Assembly: GCA_031264015.1 (NCBI GenBank)
Contig: JAISET010000114.1
Coordinates: 1-48,423, forward strand
Direction of reading: 5' to 3'
Origin: Deltaproteobacteria bacterium
Lineage (GTDB): Bacteria > Desulfobacterota > Desulfarculia > Adiutricales > Adiutricaceae
DNA length: 48,423 nt
Shown: one piece after another, positions 23,301 to 31,826 of the stretch
Numbering within the stretch: position 1 is the stretch's first letter
Layout: every line of letters begins with the position of its first letter
The notes under the pieces: generated by a model
Told to the model about the DNA's origin: nothing
The model's database searches: none
The model's input: the letters and a program-made list of their open reading frames with translations, nothing else
Program-made: the position numbers and the translations under genes

Positions 23301-25198
23301 GTCCGCCCCTCCGTCTCCGAACCCGGATTAATCTCGGCCGCCGGCACAGTCTCCGCCGCCGGCGATAATTTTTCGGGGGCCGAATTTTCCTCTGTCTCCG
23401 ACCCCCGGGAGCTCCCGCCGGTGTCAAACTTCCATTTCAAAGACTCGGTGTGGGCGGCCCACAAGTTGCGGTACAGGCCGTCGGCGGCGACCAGCTCCTC
23501 GTGTCGGCCGCTCTGGACAAGCTCGCCCTCGTCGATGACCAGGACGGCGTCGGCGTCGGTGATGGTCGAGAGCCGGTGGGCGATGACCACCACGGTCCGG
23601 GAGGCCATCAGCTTTGAGAAGGCCCTTTGGATGCGGGCCTCGTTCTCGGCGTCGTTGAAGACGGTGGCCTCGTCCAGCACCACTATGGGCGCGTTCTTTA
23701 ATATGACCCGGGCCAGGCTCAGGCGCTGCCTCTCGCCTCCGGAGAGATGCACCTCGCCCCCCTCGCCGATCAGGGTGTCCAGCCCGCGGGGCAGGGCCGA
23801 GATGAAGTCCAGGCACTGGGCTGCCTCGGCGGCGGCCATGATCTCGGGGTCCGAGGCGTCGGTCTTGTTCATGCGGATGTTTTCCCTGATGGTGTCGGAG
23901 AAGACGAAAGTCTCCTGAAAGACGAAGGAGACCGTCTCCATGAGCCCGGCGAAGGTCATGTCCCTGATGTCGACGCCGCCGATGGTGATCCTGCCCGAGG
24001 CCGGGTCCCACATGCGGGTCAAAAGTCTGGCCAAAGTGCTCTTCCCGGCCCCGCTGGGGCCCACCAGGGCGTAGACCCCGCCCTGGGGGAGACTGAGGGA
24101 GACGTTCTTTAAGATCTCCTTGCGCCCGTAGCCGAAGGAGACAGACTCGAACCTGACGTCGTAGCCCTCCGGTTTTTTGGGCTCCGTCGTCTCGGGCATC
24201 TCCGGCTCGCCCATGACGGCGTCGACCCTGAAGAGGCCCTCCATGAGGTGCCTCAGCTGCCCGCCCATCAGAGCCAGCTTCAGAAGAGGGCTCATGTATG
24301 ACGAGCCCAGGACGAGAAAGAAGACCAGGGTGGAGAAGCTGACCGTCCCCGCATAATAAAAATAGAGGCCGAAGGGCAGCAGAAAGAGCAGCCCCGAGGT
24401 GGTCGTCACCACGAACATGGCCCAGGCGGGGGCGTTGGCGCGGGTGATCTTGTCCAGATAATGCTGGTAGGCGTCGCTGGCCGCCTTGAGGGCGGTGAAG
24501 GACTCCGTGGTCTGGTTGAAGATTTTGACCACCGGCATGCCCCTGACGTACTCGACGATGCAGCCGTTCATGTCCTCCAGGACGTCGTGGTACCTGCTTC
24601 TGATCTCCCGGCTCTCCCCTCCCCCGAAGGCCAGCCGGTGCAGCATGAAGGCAGCCGGCAGGGGGATCAGGGCGACCAGGCCCAGCCGCCAGTCGAAGGT
24701 CATCAGACATATGACCACGGCCAGGGGCTGGACGACCCCGGTGACTATGTCCGGGATGTGGTGGGCCAGAAAGAGCTCCAGCTCCTCCACGTCCTCGGCG
24801 AGGATTTTTTTGATGCGGCCCGACTGCCGGACGCTGAAATAGCCCATGGAGAGGCGCCCCAGATGCCGGCACAGCTCCGAGCGGATCTCGTAGAGGATGT
24901 CAAAGGCGGCCAAATGGGACGACATGATGGAGACGAACAGCAGCAGGTAGCGGACCGCGGCCAATATCCCGACCAGGACGGCCAGCCGTAGCATGGACCC
25001 GTACTCGGCCTCGGTCATCGCGGCGCCGCCGAAGAGGACGGAGACGATGAGGGCGATCAGGACGTAGGGGGCCAGGGAGAGGACTGCCGAGACCAGAGAG
25101 AGGACCGAGGCCAGAATCAAGTGACCTTTTTTGGCCCGGGGGAGCATCAGCAGGCGCCTCAACCCCGGCCTGGGCGTCTGAACGGCGGTGTCAGTCAT
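23294..25198 (-). CDS. ABC transporter, fused permease/ATPase (YbtP/IrtA-like)
   Basis: The partner half-transporter, 634 residues. Six membrane helices lie in about 25-320. The nucleotide-binding domain has Walker A GPSGAGKST near 379, signature LSGGERQRLSLARVIL near 485, IVVLDEAT and VVIAHRLSTI. A C-terminal tail of about 35 residues, rich in Ser/Glu/Pro, lies after the ATPase domain. ATG at 25198 follows GAGGT. It is the first gene of the operon that continues with the second ABC gene, the LolA-like protein and the DUF1302-like barrel. The pairing with a FyuA-like receptor and AraC regulators is the layout of yersiniabactin-type uptake loci. Substrate unknown. Confidence 0.9.
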   Translation of the reverse strand: MTDTAVQTPRPGLRRLLMLPRAKKGHLILASVLSLVSAVLSLAPYVLIALIVSVLFGGAAMTEAEYGSMLRLAVLVGILAAVRYLLLFVSIMSSHLAAFDILYEIRSELCRHLGRLSMGYFSVRQSGRIKKILAEDVEELELFLAHHIPDIVTGVVQPLAVVICLMTFDWRLGLVALIPLPAAFMLHRLAFGGGESREIRSRYHDVLEDMNGCIVEYVRGMPVVKIFNQTTESFTALKAASDAYQHYLDKITRANAPAWAMFVVTTTSGLLFLLPFGLYFYYAGTVSFSTLVFFLVLGSSYMSPLLKLALMGGQLRHLMEGLFRVDAVMGEPEMPETTEPKKPEGYDVRFESVSFGYGRKEILKNVSLSLPQGGVYALVGPSGAGKSTLARLLTRMWDPASGRITIGGVDIRDMTFAGLMETVSFVFQETFVFSDTIRENIRMNKTDASDPEIMAAAEAAQCLDFISALPRGLDTLIGEGGEVHLSGGERQRLSLARVILKNAPIVVLDEATVFNDAENEARIQRAFSKLMASRTVVVIAHRLSTITDADAVLVIDEGELVQSGRHEELVAADGLYRNLWAAHTESLKWKFDTGGSSRGSETEENSAPEKLSPAAETVPAAEINPGSETEGRTC

Positions 25199-25793
25199 TC
25201 TTACCTCAAATTAAATTAAGATTTACTGATGGCTTCAAAATTAGTTTTTTTAAATGATTAATTGTCAGAATTTGGCATAATGATTGATTTTTTTTGCTTA
25301 AGGCGCCGACCATCACCCCCGGCCGGGGTCGCGACGGGCATGAACGTCGCGACCCCGGGCGGCGGGCGATTTTTCGGAGCGGCTTAATTCTGCCTCAGAA
25401 CGCCATCAGGAAAATAGCGCCGCCGGTTATTTTTTTAGCGCGGGCGAACATTTTTTCAGGAAGAGAGAAATGCGGACGGAGGGGGGGACGATTGGAGGGA
25501 CGGTTGAACGGACGGCTGGACGGCTGGACGGCTGGACGGTTGGACGGTTGGACGGAGGTGATAATTATTGACGGGACGGACAAAAAGAGGCGGAAAGGGA
25601 CGAGCGAACAGAGGAAAAAAACAGACGACACGGCGGACGGACGGACGAACGGACGGACGAACAGACGAACAAACAGACGACGGGGGCGGACAGACGGACA
25701 AACGCCCGAGGTCAAGACCGCCGGTCGGACGCTTTATTTGAGGGAAGAATAACGAACGGTCAAGACGGAGACGTCCCCGGCCGGGACGACGGC
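25199..25793. other. Intergenic region with minisatellites
   Basis: AT-rich 25200-25300 likely carries the operon promoter (CTGACA at about 25273-25278, minus strand). The rest holds the 8-bp and 4-bp tandem repeats described separately. The open frames that cross it are repeat artefacts (VRPFVRPS- and NRPS-like peptides). Confidence 0.5.
25499..25680. repeat. Minisatellite, GACGG(C/T)TG and (GACG/AACR) units
   Basis: An 8-base unit GACGGCTG/GACGGTTG occurs at 25499, then in unbroken tandem at 25511, 25519, 25527, 25535, 25543, with a variant at 25551. A 4-base GACG/GACGA/AACA array follows at about 25633-25680. Together they form a low-complexity block that is likely unstable in length. Confidence 0.85.
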
Positions 25794-26885
25794 TCACATT
25801 TTATTTCTGCGGCAGTCGCTGGGGTGGAAATTAAAGCGCCTGGTGAAGGCCTTGGTGAAATGGCTGAGGCTGGAGTAGCCGACGGACATGGCCGCCTCGG
25901 TGACGTTGATGCGGTTGTCCTCAAGCATCTCCCTGGCCTTGACGAGACGGTGGTCTTTGAGATAGGCGAACGGGGAGGTCCCGTGGACCAGTTTAAAAAT
26001 ATGGATCAGCTTGCTGCGGCTGAGACCCACCGACCTGGCCAGCTCGTCCAAAGAAGGGACGGCCTCGAAGTCCCTGACCAGAAACGAGGCGGCCTCCCGG
26101 GCCTTCTCGACGTCGCGGCGGCTCAGGCTCCCGTGGGTCCGGCCGCGCGTCTCGCCGGGCGAGACGATTTGGATGGAGAGGGCGAAGAGCTCCAGGGCCT
26201 TGGCCTCCATGTAGATTCTGCGCAGGGGGCCGAAATAGGAGCAGGAGACGATCTCCCGTAAAATTCGACCCACGCTCTCGGGCCAGACGAACGAGTCGAC
26301 AAAATTTCTGTCGTCGGCGAACAGACCGGTGTCGCGGAACAGCCCCTCCAGCCCCGGGGAGGAAGGGCCGCCCTGAGTTCTTTCCAGGCTCTGGCAGTGG
26401 GAGATGGAGACCCTGAACAGGCGGGCAGCGGGCAGCTTCTCGACGTAGCTTCCGTAACCGGGGGAGCAGAAGACGGCCATCTCGCCCGGTCTGATGACCT
26501 TGGCGCCGCCGTACTCGCCCCCGTCGAGCCTCATGTCCCCGCGCATGCAAAACCCGAACCCCCTGGACTCGGGCAGCCGCAGACAATTGAAGGCCAGGGG
26601 CCGGTGGCTGACGATCTCGTTTAAATAGAAAATAAAGCCGGATTCCAGGGAGTAAGTCTCCATGCGCATCTTGCAGACGCCGGGGGCGCTGAACTCGACG
26701 TCGGACTGGCCGCTTTCGTACAGGAACCCGAAGTCCAGGTCCATGGTGTCGGAGGCGGAGGGAAATGAGGCCGCCAGGCCGTTTAATTTAAAAGAACGCC
26801 CCTCCCCCTCCCCCGCCCCGGAGCCGAGAACGGCGCCCAAGTCGCCGTCCGGGCCGGGCAGAAACAATGTCGGCTCGATTTTCAT
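25794..26885 (-). CDS. AraC-family transcriptional regulator (PchR-like)
   Basis: A 363-residue regulator with an AraC DNA-binding domain at the C-terminus: PSLDELARSVGLSRSKLIHIFKLVHG, then INVTEAAMSVGYSSLSHFTKAFTRRF and FHPSDCRR. The N-terminal 250 residues are a PchR/YbtA-like sensor (GFGFCMRGDMRLDGG, PGEMAVFCSPGYGSYVEKL). The start is fixed by GGAGGTGAT next to ATG. It is the second such regulator in the locus; the other is at 15189. They flank the transporter operon and differ much in sequence, so they may sense different ligands or act in sequence. It likely activates the ABC operon that lies about 600 bases downstream on the same strand. Confidence 0.88.
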   Translation of the reverse strand: MKIEPTLFLPGPDGDLGAVLGSGAGEGEGRSFKLNGLAASFPSASDTMDLDFGFLYESGQSDVEFSAPGVCKMRMETYSLESGFIFYLNEIVSHRPLAFNCLRLPESRGFGFCMRGDMRLDGGEYGGAKVIRPGEMAVFCSPGYGSYVEKLPAARLFRVSISHCQSLERTQGGPSSPGLEGLFRDTGLFADDRNFVDSFVWPESVGRILREIVSCSYFGPLRRIYMEAKALELFALSIQIVSPGETRGRTHGSLSRRDVEKAREAASFLVRDFEAVPSLDELARSVGLSRSKLIHIFKLVHGTSPFAYLKDHRLVKAREMLEDNRINVTEAAMSVGYSSLSHFTKAFTRRFNFHPSDCRRNKM

Positions 26886-27273
26886 AAATCACCTCCGAAC
26901 CATGTTTTTTTTCACGAGGACTTTTTTGGGAAGGGGGAGCGGGGGCTCCGGCGAGACAACCAGCCGACGGCGGGCAATAAAATCCGGGGCGCGGAAGCTA
27001 TCTTAAACTAATTGAGTCTCAATTGCAATATTTTTTTCCTGGCTTGATGGCCGGCCGGCCGGGAAGAAAAATAAATAGAGTATACATAATTATAGATCTT
27101 ATTTTATAGTTATGATATTTTATCAATAGTTATTGAATAAAATTTATTATTAATTAATTCATGTTCCAGTTGTCGACGAACGACGCGGAAAAAAAATCCG
27201 GCCGACGACCGAGGCCGGAGACCGGATTTTTTTGAGCGGCAATTAATTTAACCGTCGCCGGGCGGCGGGAGCC
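26886..27273. other. Intergenic region before beta-barrel gene end
   Basis: Contains the araC promoter region (27000-27160, very AT-rich) and the terminator at 27189-27233. No gene is visible. Confidence 0.5.
27189..27233. terminator. Bidirectional rho-independent terminator
   Basis: AAAAAATCCGG (27191-27201) pairs with CCGGATTTTTT (27222-27232), with an inner GGCC/GGCC extension in the loop. T runs follow the stem on both strands. It lies about 40 bases after the stop of the barrel gene at 27274, so it ends that transcript. Confidence 0.75.
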
Positions 27274-28329
27274 TCAGAAAGGAAAAATGGCGGCCAGGTT
27301 GAAAGTGTGGGCGCTGGTGTCGGAGCCCGCGAAGCCGTTGTAGCCGATCTCGAAGACGAAGATCTCCGGCACCACGTAGCCGAGACCCGCGCCCCAGCTG
27401 ACCAGGTTCCTGTCCCAGGAGTTGTTCCAGCCCAGATGGGCCACGCCGGGGGCGGTGGCCCTGCTGGTGAAGCCGGGGACGTCGTTTTTGCTGATCCGAC
27501 GGTTGACGCCCAGGCGCGCGTTCAGGGACAGGAGCCCGGCGTGCCAGGTGGCCTTCAGGCCGGCCGTCCCCAGGTGGGTCCAGGCGTGGGAGTCGACGCG
27601 GTCGTCGGGGTTGTTCGCCCAGTCGGTTTGATTCTTCAGGACGACATAGATGCTCCTCCAGCCGAGATAGGGGGTCAGGGTGACGCTGGGGGAGGCCTGA
27701 AAATCCAACATGTACCAGGCCATCAGGGAGGTCGCCCGGTCTTTGAAGTCGTTCTGGCTCTGGGTGTCTGGTCCGCCCGGACTGACGACGGTCTCGTTGC
27801 CGCTGAAGTCCTCGAAGACCTGCAGGAGGCTGGTCTCCAGGCGTCCGTATTGGGCGAAATTAAAATTTCCCAAGATTCCGATGACATGGGAGTTGACCCG
27901 GACGTCGCTGGCGCCGGAGAGTACCGGCAGGTCGGCCACCATCAGGCCGCCCTTATAGGTGCCCATGGCGTACTGATAGAAAAAACCCAGGGAAAAGACG
28001 TCGGTCAGAGGCTTGGTGCCGGTGACCAAAAAGCTGCCCGTCTCGCTGTGGCCGGAGTCCATTTTAAAGCGGTGCCCGTCAATCGTCCCCTTGGTGGCCT
28101 GGGTGCTGGTGTAATGAAACTCCGGGACCATGACCAGAACCAGTGGGCCGGCCCCGAAGCCGGCCGAGGGGGCGTCTTTCGACACCGGGGGCCTCAGGGC
28201 GAGCCCGGCCTGATAATCCATGGCCTTGGAGCGAAACGTTCTGGCCGCTTCGTCGCGGTCGGAGGCGTCTGCGGAGGCGAAGGACTGGGTCAGGGCAAAA
28301 ACTAGCAGACAAAGGAATAACTTCTTCAT
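27274..28329 (-). CDS. Outer-membrane beta-barrel protein, unknown function
   Basis: A 351-residue secreted protein: signal peptide (about 1-20, KKLFLCLLVFALTQSFASA), then a predicted barrel with alternating strands (VTLTPYLGWRSIYVVLKN, GTAGLKATWHAGLLSLNARLGV, LVSWGAGLGYVVPEIFVFEIGYNGF) and a C-terminal Phe (NLAAIFPF), the sorting signal for barrel insertion. It looks like an autotransporter-type barrel domain or porin but lacks a passenger. GAGG precedes the ATG by five bases. It has its own terminator. Neighbours do not reveal a role; the araC gene beyond the terminator may not be related. Confidence 0.75.
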   Translation of the reverse strand: MKKLFLCLLVFALTQSFASADASDRDEAARTFRSKAMDYQAGLALRPPVSKDAPSAGFGAGPLVLVMVPEFHYTSTQATKGTIDGHRFKMDSGHSETGSFLVTGTKPLTDVFSLGFFYQYAMGTYKGGLMVADLPVLSGASDVRVNSHVIGILGNFNFAQYGRLETSLLQVFEDFSGNETVVSPGGPDTQSQNDFKDRATSLMAWYMLDFQASPSVTLTPYLGWRSIYVVLKNQTDWANNPDDRVDSHAWTHLGTAGLKATWHAGLLSLNARLGVNRRISKNDVPGFTSRATAPGVAHLGWNNSWDRNLVSWGAGLGYVVPEIFVFEIGYNGFAGSDTSAHTFNLAAIFPF

Positions 28330-28606
28330 GAGAGCCTCGCATGGGTCGACGCAACTCCAGACAGGCGGCGACCACCAAACTGGAGCACGTCAAAGGGACA
28401 AAATAATAGAAATAAGAAGATGACAAATTTAGAAAATTGTCTGATTTGGAGTTGAACCTAAATTAACGGCCAATTAAAGAGATGAAACAAGCCGCACAGT
28501 CCGGCATCAATCAGAACGAAAAAACCGGCAGAACGAAAAATCCAGAGTCCTTTCCGTCCCGCCGGGGAAAAATCAAACCCGGGTCGCGGTCGGCGAAAGT
28601 CGTAAA
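28330..28606. other. Intergenic region upstream of the barrel gene
   Basis: I see no gene or clear hairpin in the 277 bases. It contains the promoter of the barrel gene and the 3' end of the small membrane-protein transcript. Confidence 0.4.
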
Positions 28607-29080
28607 CTACGCTCCCCGGGGAGGCCGGCCGGCATCCTTGGGTATGCCCAAAATGGCCTTGGTCAGAGGGATGCCGGTGGCGATGCCAAACAAGGCGGAG
28701 ACATAAACCGAACCGAGAACGTACGGGAAGGCGTGCAGAAAGGCGCCCCAAAACCAGGGGCCGATGCCCGCGTTGACGGCCACCATGAGCAGGCACATGA
28801 AAACTCCCATCATGCAGGCCAGAAAAAAGGTGGACAAAAGCCTCTCCGGCATGGAGTGCTCCCTGACCCCGAACAAAGCCGCTATCTTGTGGCTGGCGGG
28901 AACCACGGGGACGACGAAGACCAGGACGGTGCTGGCGACGAAGGAAATAACGAGGCCTTTGAGAAAAATCTCCCAGGTCACCGTGTGGATGAGCACGTAG
29001 GGCAGCGCGTAGCTCAGGACGGCGCTGATGACCAGGGACATCCACAAATTCATGATGACGTCGAATTTTGTGATTTTCAT
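28607..29080 (-). CDS. Four-helix membrane protein (DUF2798-like)
   Basis: The 157-residue protein has four hydrophobic helices (about 10-30, 37-60, 84-106, 113-135). The two halves look alike: each pair is followed by a Pro/Lys-Ile/Gly end (PVVPASHKIAALFG and ATGIPLTKAILGI), which suggests duplication of a two-helix unit as in DUF2798. I chose ATG at 29080, as AGGAG is properly spaced; the longer frame would begin with TTG at 29095. Function unknown. Copy B of the dispersed repeat lies about 100-170 bases upstream. Confidence 0.6.
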   Translation of the reverse strand: MKITKFDVIMNLWMSLVISAVLSYALPYVLIHTVTWEIFLKGLVISFVASTVLVFVVPVVPASHKIAALFGVREHSMPERLLSTFFLACMMGVFMCLLMVAVNAGIGPWFWGAFLHAFPYVLGSVYVSALFGIATGIPLTKAILGIPKDAGRPPRGA

Positions 29081-29665
29081 GACGATCTCCTGCAAATGAG
29101 TTGGAAAAAAATAACGTGGCCGCTGGCGAATCCGTCAGGGACCGGCCGGCCGCGGAGCAAATAAAAAAACTTCTCCCAAAAAACGGTTCATAATGTTGGC
29201 CGCCCCCCCCTTGCCACGACAGATGAAATGCTTAATTCTGCATTTCATAGAGAAGGTCTGGGCAAAAAATTTGGAGCGGAAAAAGCCAGGGCCGAATAAA
29301 AATCTCTGGATGCGAAAAAATAATCTGAATAAAAGTGAGACAAATAGTCGCACCATTTATAAGTAAAAATATAATTGACACGAAGTGACGCTAATTAACT
29401 GGTAAGTTTACAAACTTTGGCGCCCTGAAGAACAACCAAGCATAACCGTCATAATCGGTAGTCAGGCATTAATGTCGATTGTCCACAAAAACCTATGAGA
29501 GGTCAGAAAATTTCAAATATAAAAACCCGCTCTCTTTTCCAGATGATTTTCCACACTATTTATTTTCAGTCGAGTAGTGCAAACTACATGTGTATAATCA
29601 CGAAATCTGATATTTCTGTAGCGTCCCAAAAAAAGCGGTCATACATTTACCGGGGAGGCAAGACG
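29081..29665. other. Divergent intergenic region before crp/fnr-like gene
   Basis: Besides the dispersed repeat, the stretch is AT-rich from 29340 to 29640 and has a TTGACA at 29374-29379 without a clear -10. The frame preceding the regulator (29495-29665) is open but has no ribosome site and no resemblance to the family N-terminus, so it is left out of the gene. Confidence 0.5.
29178..29251 (+). repeat. Dispersed 74-bp repeat, copy B
   Basis: Nearly identical to 12302-12376, with the same 9-bp stem-loop (ATGAAATGC at 29223-29231 and GCATTTCAT at 29240-29248) and an 8-base C tract. It lies upstream of the small membrane-protein gene and of the Crp/Fnr-like gene. Confidence 0.9.
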
Positions 29666-30388
29666 ATGTCTGATTCCGAGAAGGGAAAAACAAGGGGCGG
29701 CATTGACAGGCAGGACGGCTACACCAAATACCCCAGCCGGGTTTTGTACCTGCCGCGGGGGGTGGAGCGGCTGAGCTCGCTGGGTGTCCTGAAAAGTTTT
29801 CCCAAGGACAGGGTCATTTCAAAACAGGACGAAATGCCACAATATTGCTACGTGGTTGCCAAGGGCATGGTCACGGCCTACGACTACTCGGTCAACGGCA
29901 GCGAGAGAATCTACAACCTGATGGAGCGCAACGCCGTCTTGTTGGAGGCCAACCTGCTGATGAGAATTCCGGCGCCCGTTTATTTTCGCGCGGCGGTCGA
30001 CTCAGATTTGATATGCATAGATCGTGAAAATTTACTTAACGCCATGATTGATGATCCAGAAGTTAATTTTGATATCATTCAATCACTTTCCATTAAGTTT
30101 TTGTCGTCGATGGATCAAATTAGACAGTCCGGAAGCTTCAACGCCTCATGGAAAATTACGAACTTGCTCCTAATATTTGCCGACCATTACGGGGTGAACT
30201 ACGAGGGCAAGGTCATGATCAAACAAAAAATCAGCCAGCAGATGCTCAGCAACATGCTGGGCATCAACCGGATCACCACCGTCCACGTCATCAAAAATCT
30301 GAGGGACATGGGTCTGATCGAAAACGTCAACGGCTACTACTGCATCCGCGACGTCGATAAGATGAAAATCCACCTGGACTACTGCTGA
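29666..30388 (+). CDS. Crp/Fnr-family transcriptional regulator
   Basis: A 240-residue regulator with a cyclic-nucleotide-binding-like fold (VVAKGMVTAYDYSVNGSERIYNLMERNAVLLEANLL) and a C-terminal winged helix-turn-helix (KISQQMLSNMLGINRITTVHVIKNLRDMGLIENVNGYYCIRD). ATG at 29666 has GGGGAGG seven bases before it; the open frame extends 57 codons upstream, but those residues are unlike the family. No cysteine cluster of the Fnr type is seen in the N-terminus, so oxygen sensing via iron-sulfur is unlikely. Composition is mosaic: the middle (about 30005-30175) is markedly AT-rich against GC-rich flanks. Its targets are unknown; it stands alone. Confidence 0.85.
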   Translation: MSDSEKGKTRGGIDRQDGYTKYPSRVLYLPRGVERLSSLGVLKSFPKDRVISKQDEMPQYCYVVAKGMVTAYDYSVNGSERIYNLMERNAVLLEANLLMRIPAPVYFRAAVDSDLICIDRENLLNAMIDDPEVNFDIIQSLSIKFLSSMDQIRQSGSFNASWKITNLLLIFADHYGVNYEGKVMIKQKISQQMLSNMLGINRITTVHVIKNLRDMGLIENVNGYYCIRDVDKMKIHLDYC

Positions 30389-30927
30389 GATTTTTCAGTC
30401 GAAATAATTTTTTAAAATTTTTTCGAAGCGCGGGCCACAGGTGTTGTCCGGGCTACTTGCCGACACTTATTGGAACTTATATTTTACGACATGAACAGAT
30501 TTATAATTTCGGCGGGAACCGCCGGCAAAAATAAATTCAAAATGCTTCTAGCGGGCCGGCTAAAACCATACTTGGGCTTCGGAGAGGCCCCGGAGGTAAA
30601 CAGACCTCGACTTATCAACCAAAGCCGCGATCATTTTTTGCGGGAATAATTTTCGGACGGGGATTTTTTGTCCCGACGCCCGTCCCGACTGAGCGCAAAT
30701 TTCGCCGGGAACTACCGGCGCCCCTCTCAAACTTTTTTCGTCAGACAGGCGACAGTTGTAGCGCGGACATCTAGTCGGGAGATTTTGTTTCCCCTAAAGT
30801 TGCCGTCATCGGAGACGGATTTCTGACGGCGGAAAAAAAATTATCCGCGAACAAAATTTTTTACCCGAGCTGAATATCTTGACCTGAGCGTCAGCGCGGC
30901 CGCCGCCGCAAATAATTCGAGACCAAA
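30389..30927. other. Intergenic region with small hairpins
   Basis: The 539 bases show only short hairpins: CGGCGG/CCGCCG at 30510-30524 and CGCCGG/CCGGCG at 30703-30720. Neither has a T run. I see no gene, promoter or RNA that I can name. Confidence 0.45.
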
Positions 30928-31623
30928 ATGGACCAGACTCTTTTTGAAACCCTCGTCGAGAAAAAACTCGCCAACCTGCTGGCCGACGAGAAACTGCGCG
31001 CCGCCCAGGACCCGGTCTACCTGATGCTCGCCGACATGACGGCCATGCTTCGGGAGGCCTACAAGAGAATCGGCGCCCCGAGGCCCCTGGCACAGATACA
31101 GTCCGAGACACTGGACATCATGGTGGAGTGCTTCTCGAGCGAGCAGACGGACACCGGGGACGATTTTTTCATCTGGCGCCTCAAACAGGAGCTGAAAAAA
31201 TATCGGCCCGTCGAGAGCCTGTCCGAGGTCATGATCCGGGAGATCATCGCCGAGCGCCGCCTGGCCGCCTCTCAGGCCGCCCCGGCGCAAAGAGCCGAGG
31301 CGGCTTTCGAGGCCTTCCTGGGCTCCGTTCGGCAGACCGAGGCCATGTGGCTCGGGGACAACAAAAAAAGGGCCGGGACCCTGGTGGAGGAGGACCTCCG
31401 CCTGGACGAGCTGATCGAAAGTGAAAACATCACCGTCTCGGCCGAAGAGATGGAGGAAGCCTGCCGGGCGCTGGCCGAAAAATGCCGGATCAGCGTCGAG
31501 GAAGTCAGGGCTGGCGTCGACGCCCCCGGGCTGGAGGCGCACTTGAAAAGACAAAAAGCCCGGCTTTTTCAAGAGAAGACAAACCCGGGCCAAGAGTTTG
31601 ACGGGACTGCGGCCGCCAATTGA
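30928..31623 (+). CDS. Trigger-factor-C/SurA-like helical protein
   Basis: A 231-residue cytosolic, almost all-helical protein. The C-terminal part (about 165-220: ITVSAEEMEEACRALAEKCRISVEEV, then LEAHLKRQKARLF) resembles the chaperone C-domain of trigger factor. The N-terminal half (EKKLANLLADEKLRAAQD) is unfamiliar. No peptidyl-prolyl isomerase domain is present. It precedes the molybdenum hydroxylase genes by 203 bases, with a hairpin between, so it could be a dedicated chaperone for that enzyme, but this is inference. The start ATG has only a weak ribosome site (CGAGACC). The family call is tentative. Confidence 0.55.
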   Translation: MDQTLFETLVEKKLANLLADEKLRAAQDPVYLMLADMTAMLREAYKRIGAPRPLAQIQSETLDIMVECFSSEQTDTGDDFFIWRLKQELKKYRPVESLSEVMIREIIAERRLAASQAAPAQRAEAAFEAFLGSVRQTEAMWLGDNKKRAGTLVEEDLRLDELIESENITVSAEEMEEACRALAEKCRISVEEVRAGVDAPGLEAHLKRQKARLFQEKTNPGQEFDGTAAAN

Positions 31624-31666
31624 GAAAAAGAAGACGGCGCCCGGAGATCTTTGGAAAGAGAATTTT

Positions 31667-31691
31667 AAACGGCCGTTATGAGCGGCCGTTT
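31667..31691 (+). terminator. Hairpin after trigger-factor-C-like gene
   Basis: AAACGGCCG (31667-31675) and CGGCCGTTT (31683-31691) form a perfect 9-bp stem around TTATGAG. The T run after it is very short, so termination may be partial. Confidence 0.5.
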
Positions 31692-31826
31692 CCGAGAGAT
31701 GTGAATTTTGACGGATGTTTTTCCACGTCTGATTTTTGACTGATTTTATCGACATCCGACTTTTGACATGTGGTTTAAAGACATGTGATTTTTAGACTGA
31801 CGTCTTTTAGAAAGGAGACCTAGCCA

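Noticed and set aside
21957-23918. 653-codon plus-strand frame across two ABC genes
   Set aside because: Antisense shadow created by GC-rich codon bias; the ABC motifs on the minus strand are intact.
25395-25797. VRPFVRPS- and NRPS-like peptide frames
   Set aside because: These are translations of the GACG minisatellite on the minus strand.
28458-29045. 195-codon minus-strand frame
   Set aside because: It overlaps the four-helix membrane protein in another frame; the latter has a ribosome site and clear membrane helices.
30068-30083. FNR-box-like TTGATATCATTCAATC
   Set aside because: It lies inside the Crp/Fnr-like coding region in an AT-rich segment and is not near a start.
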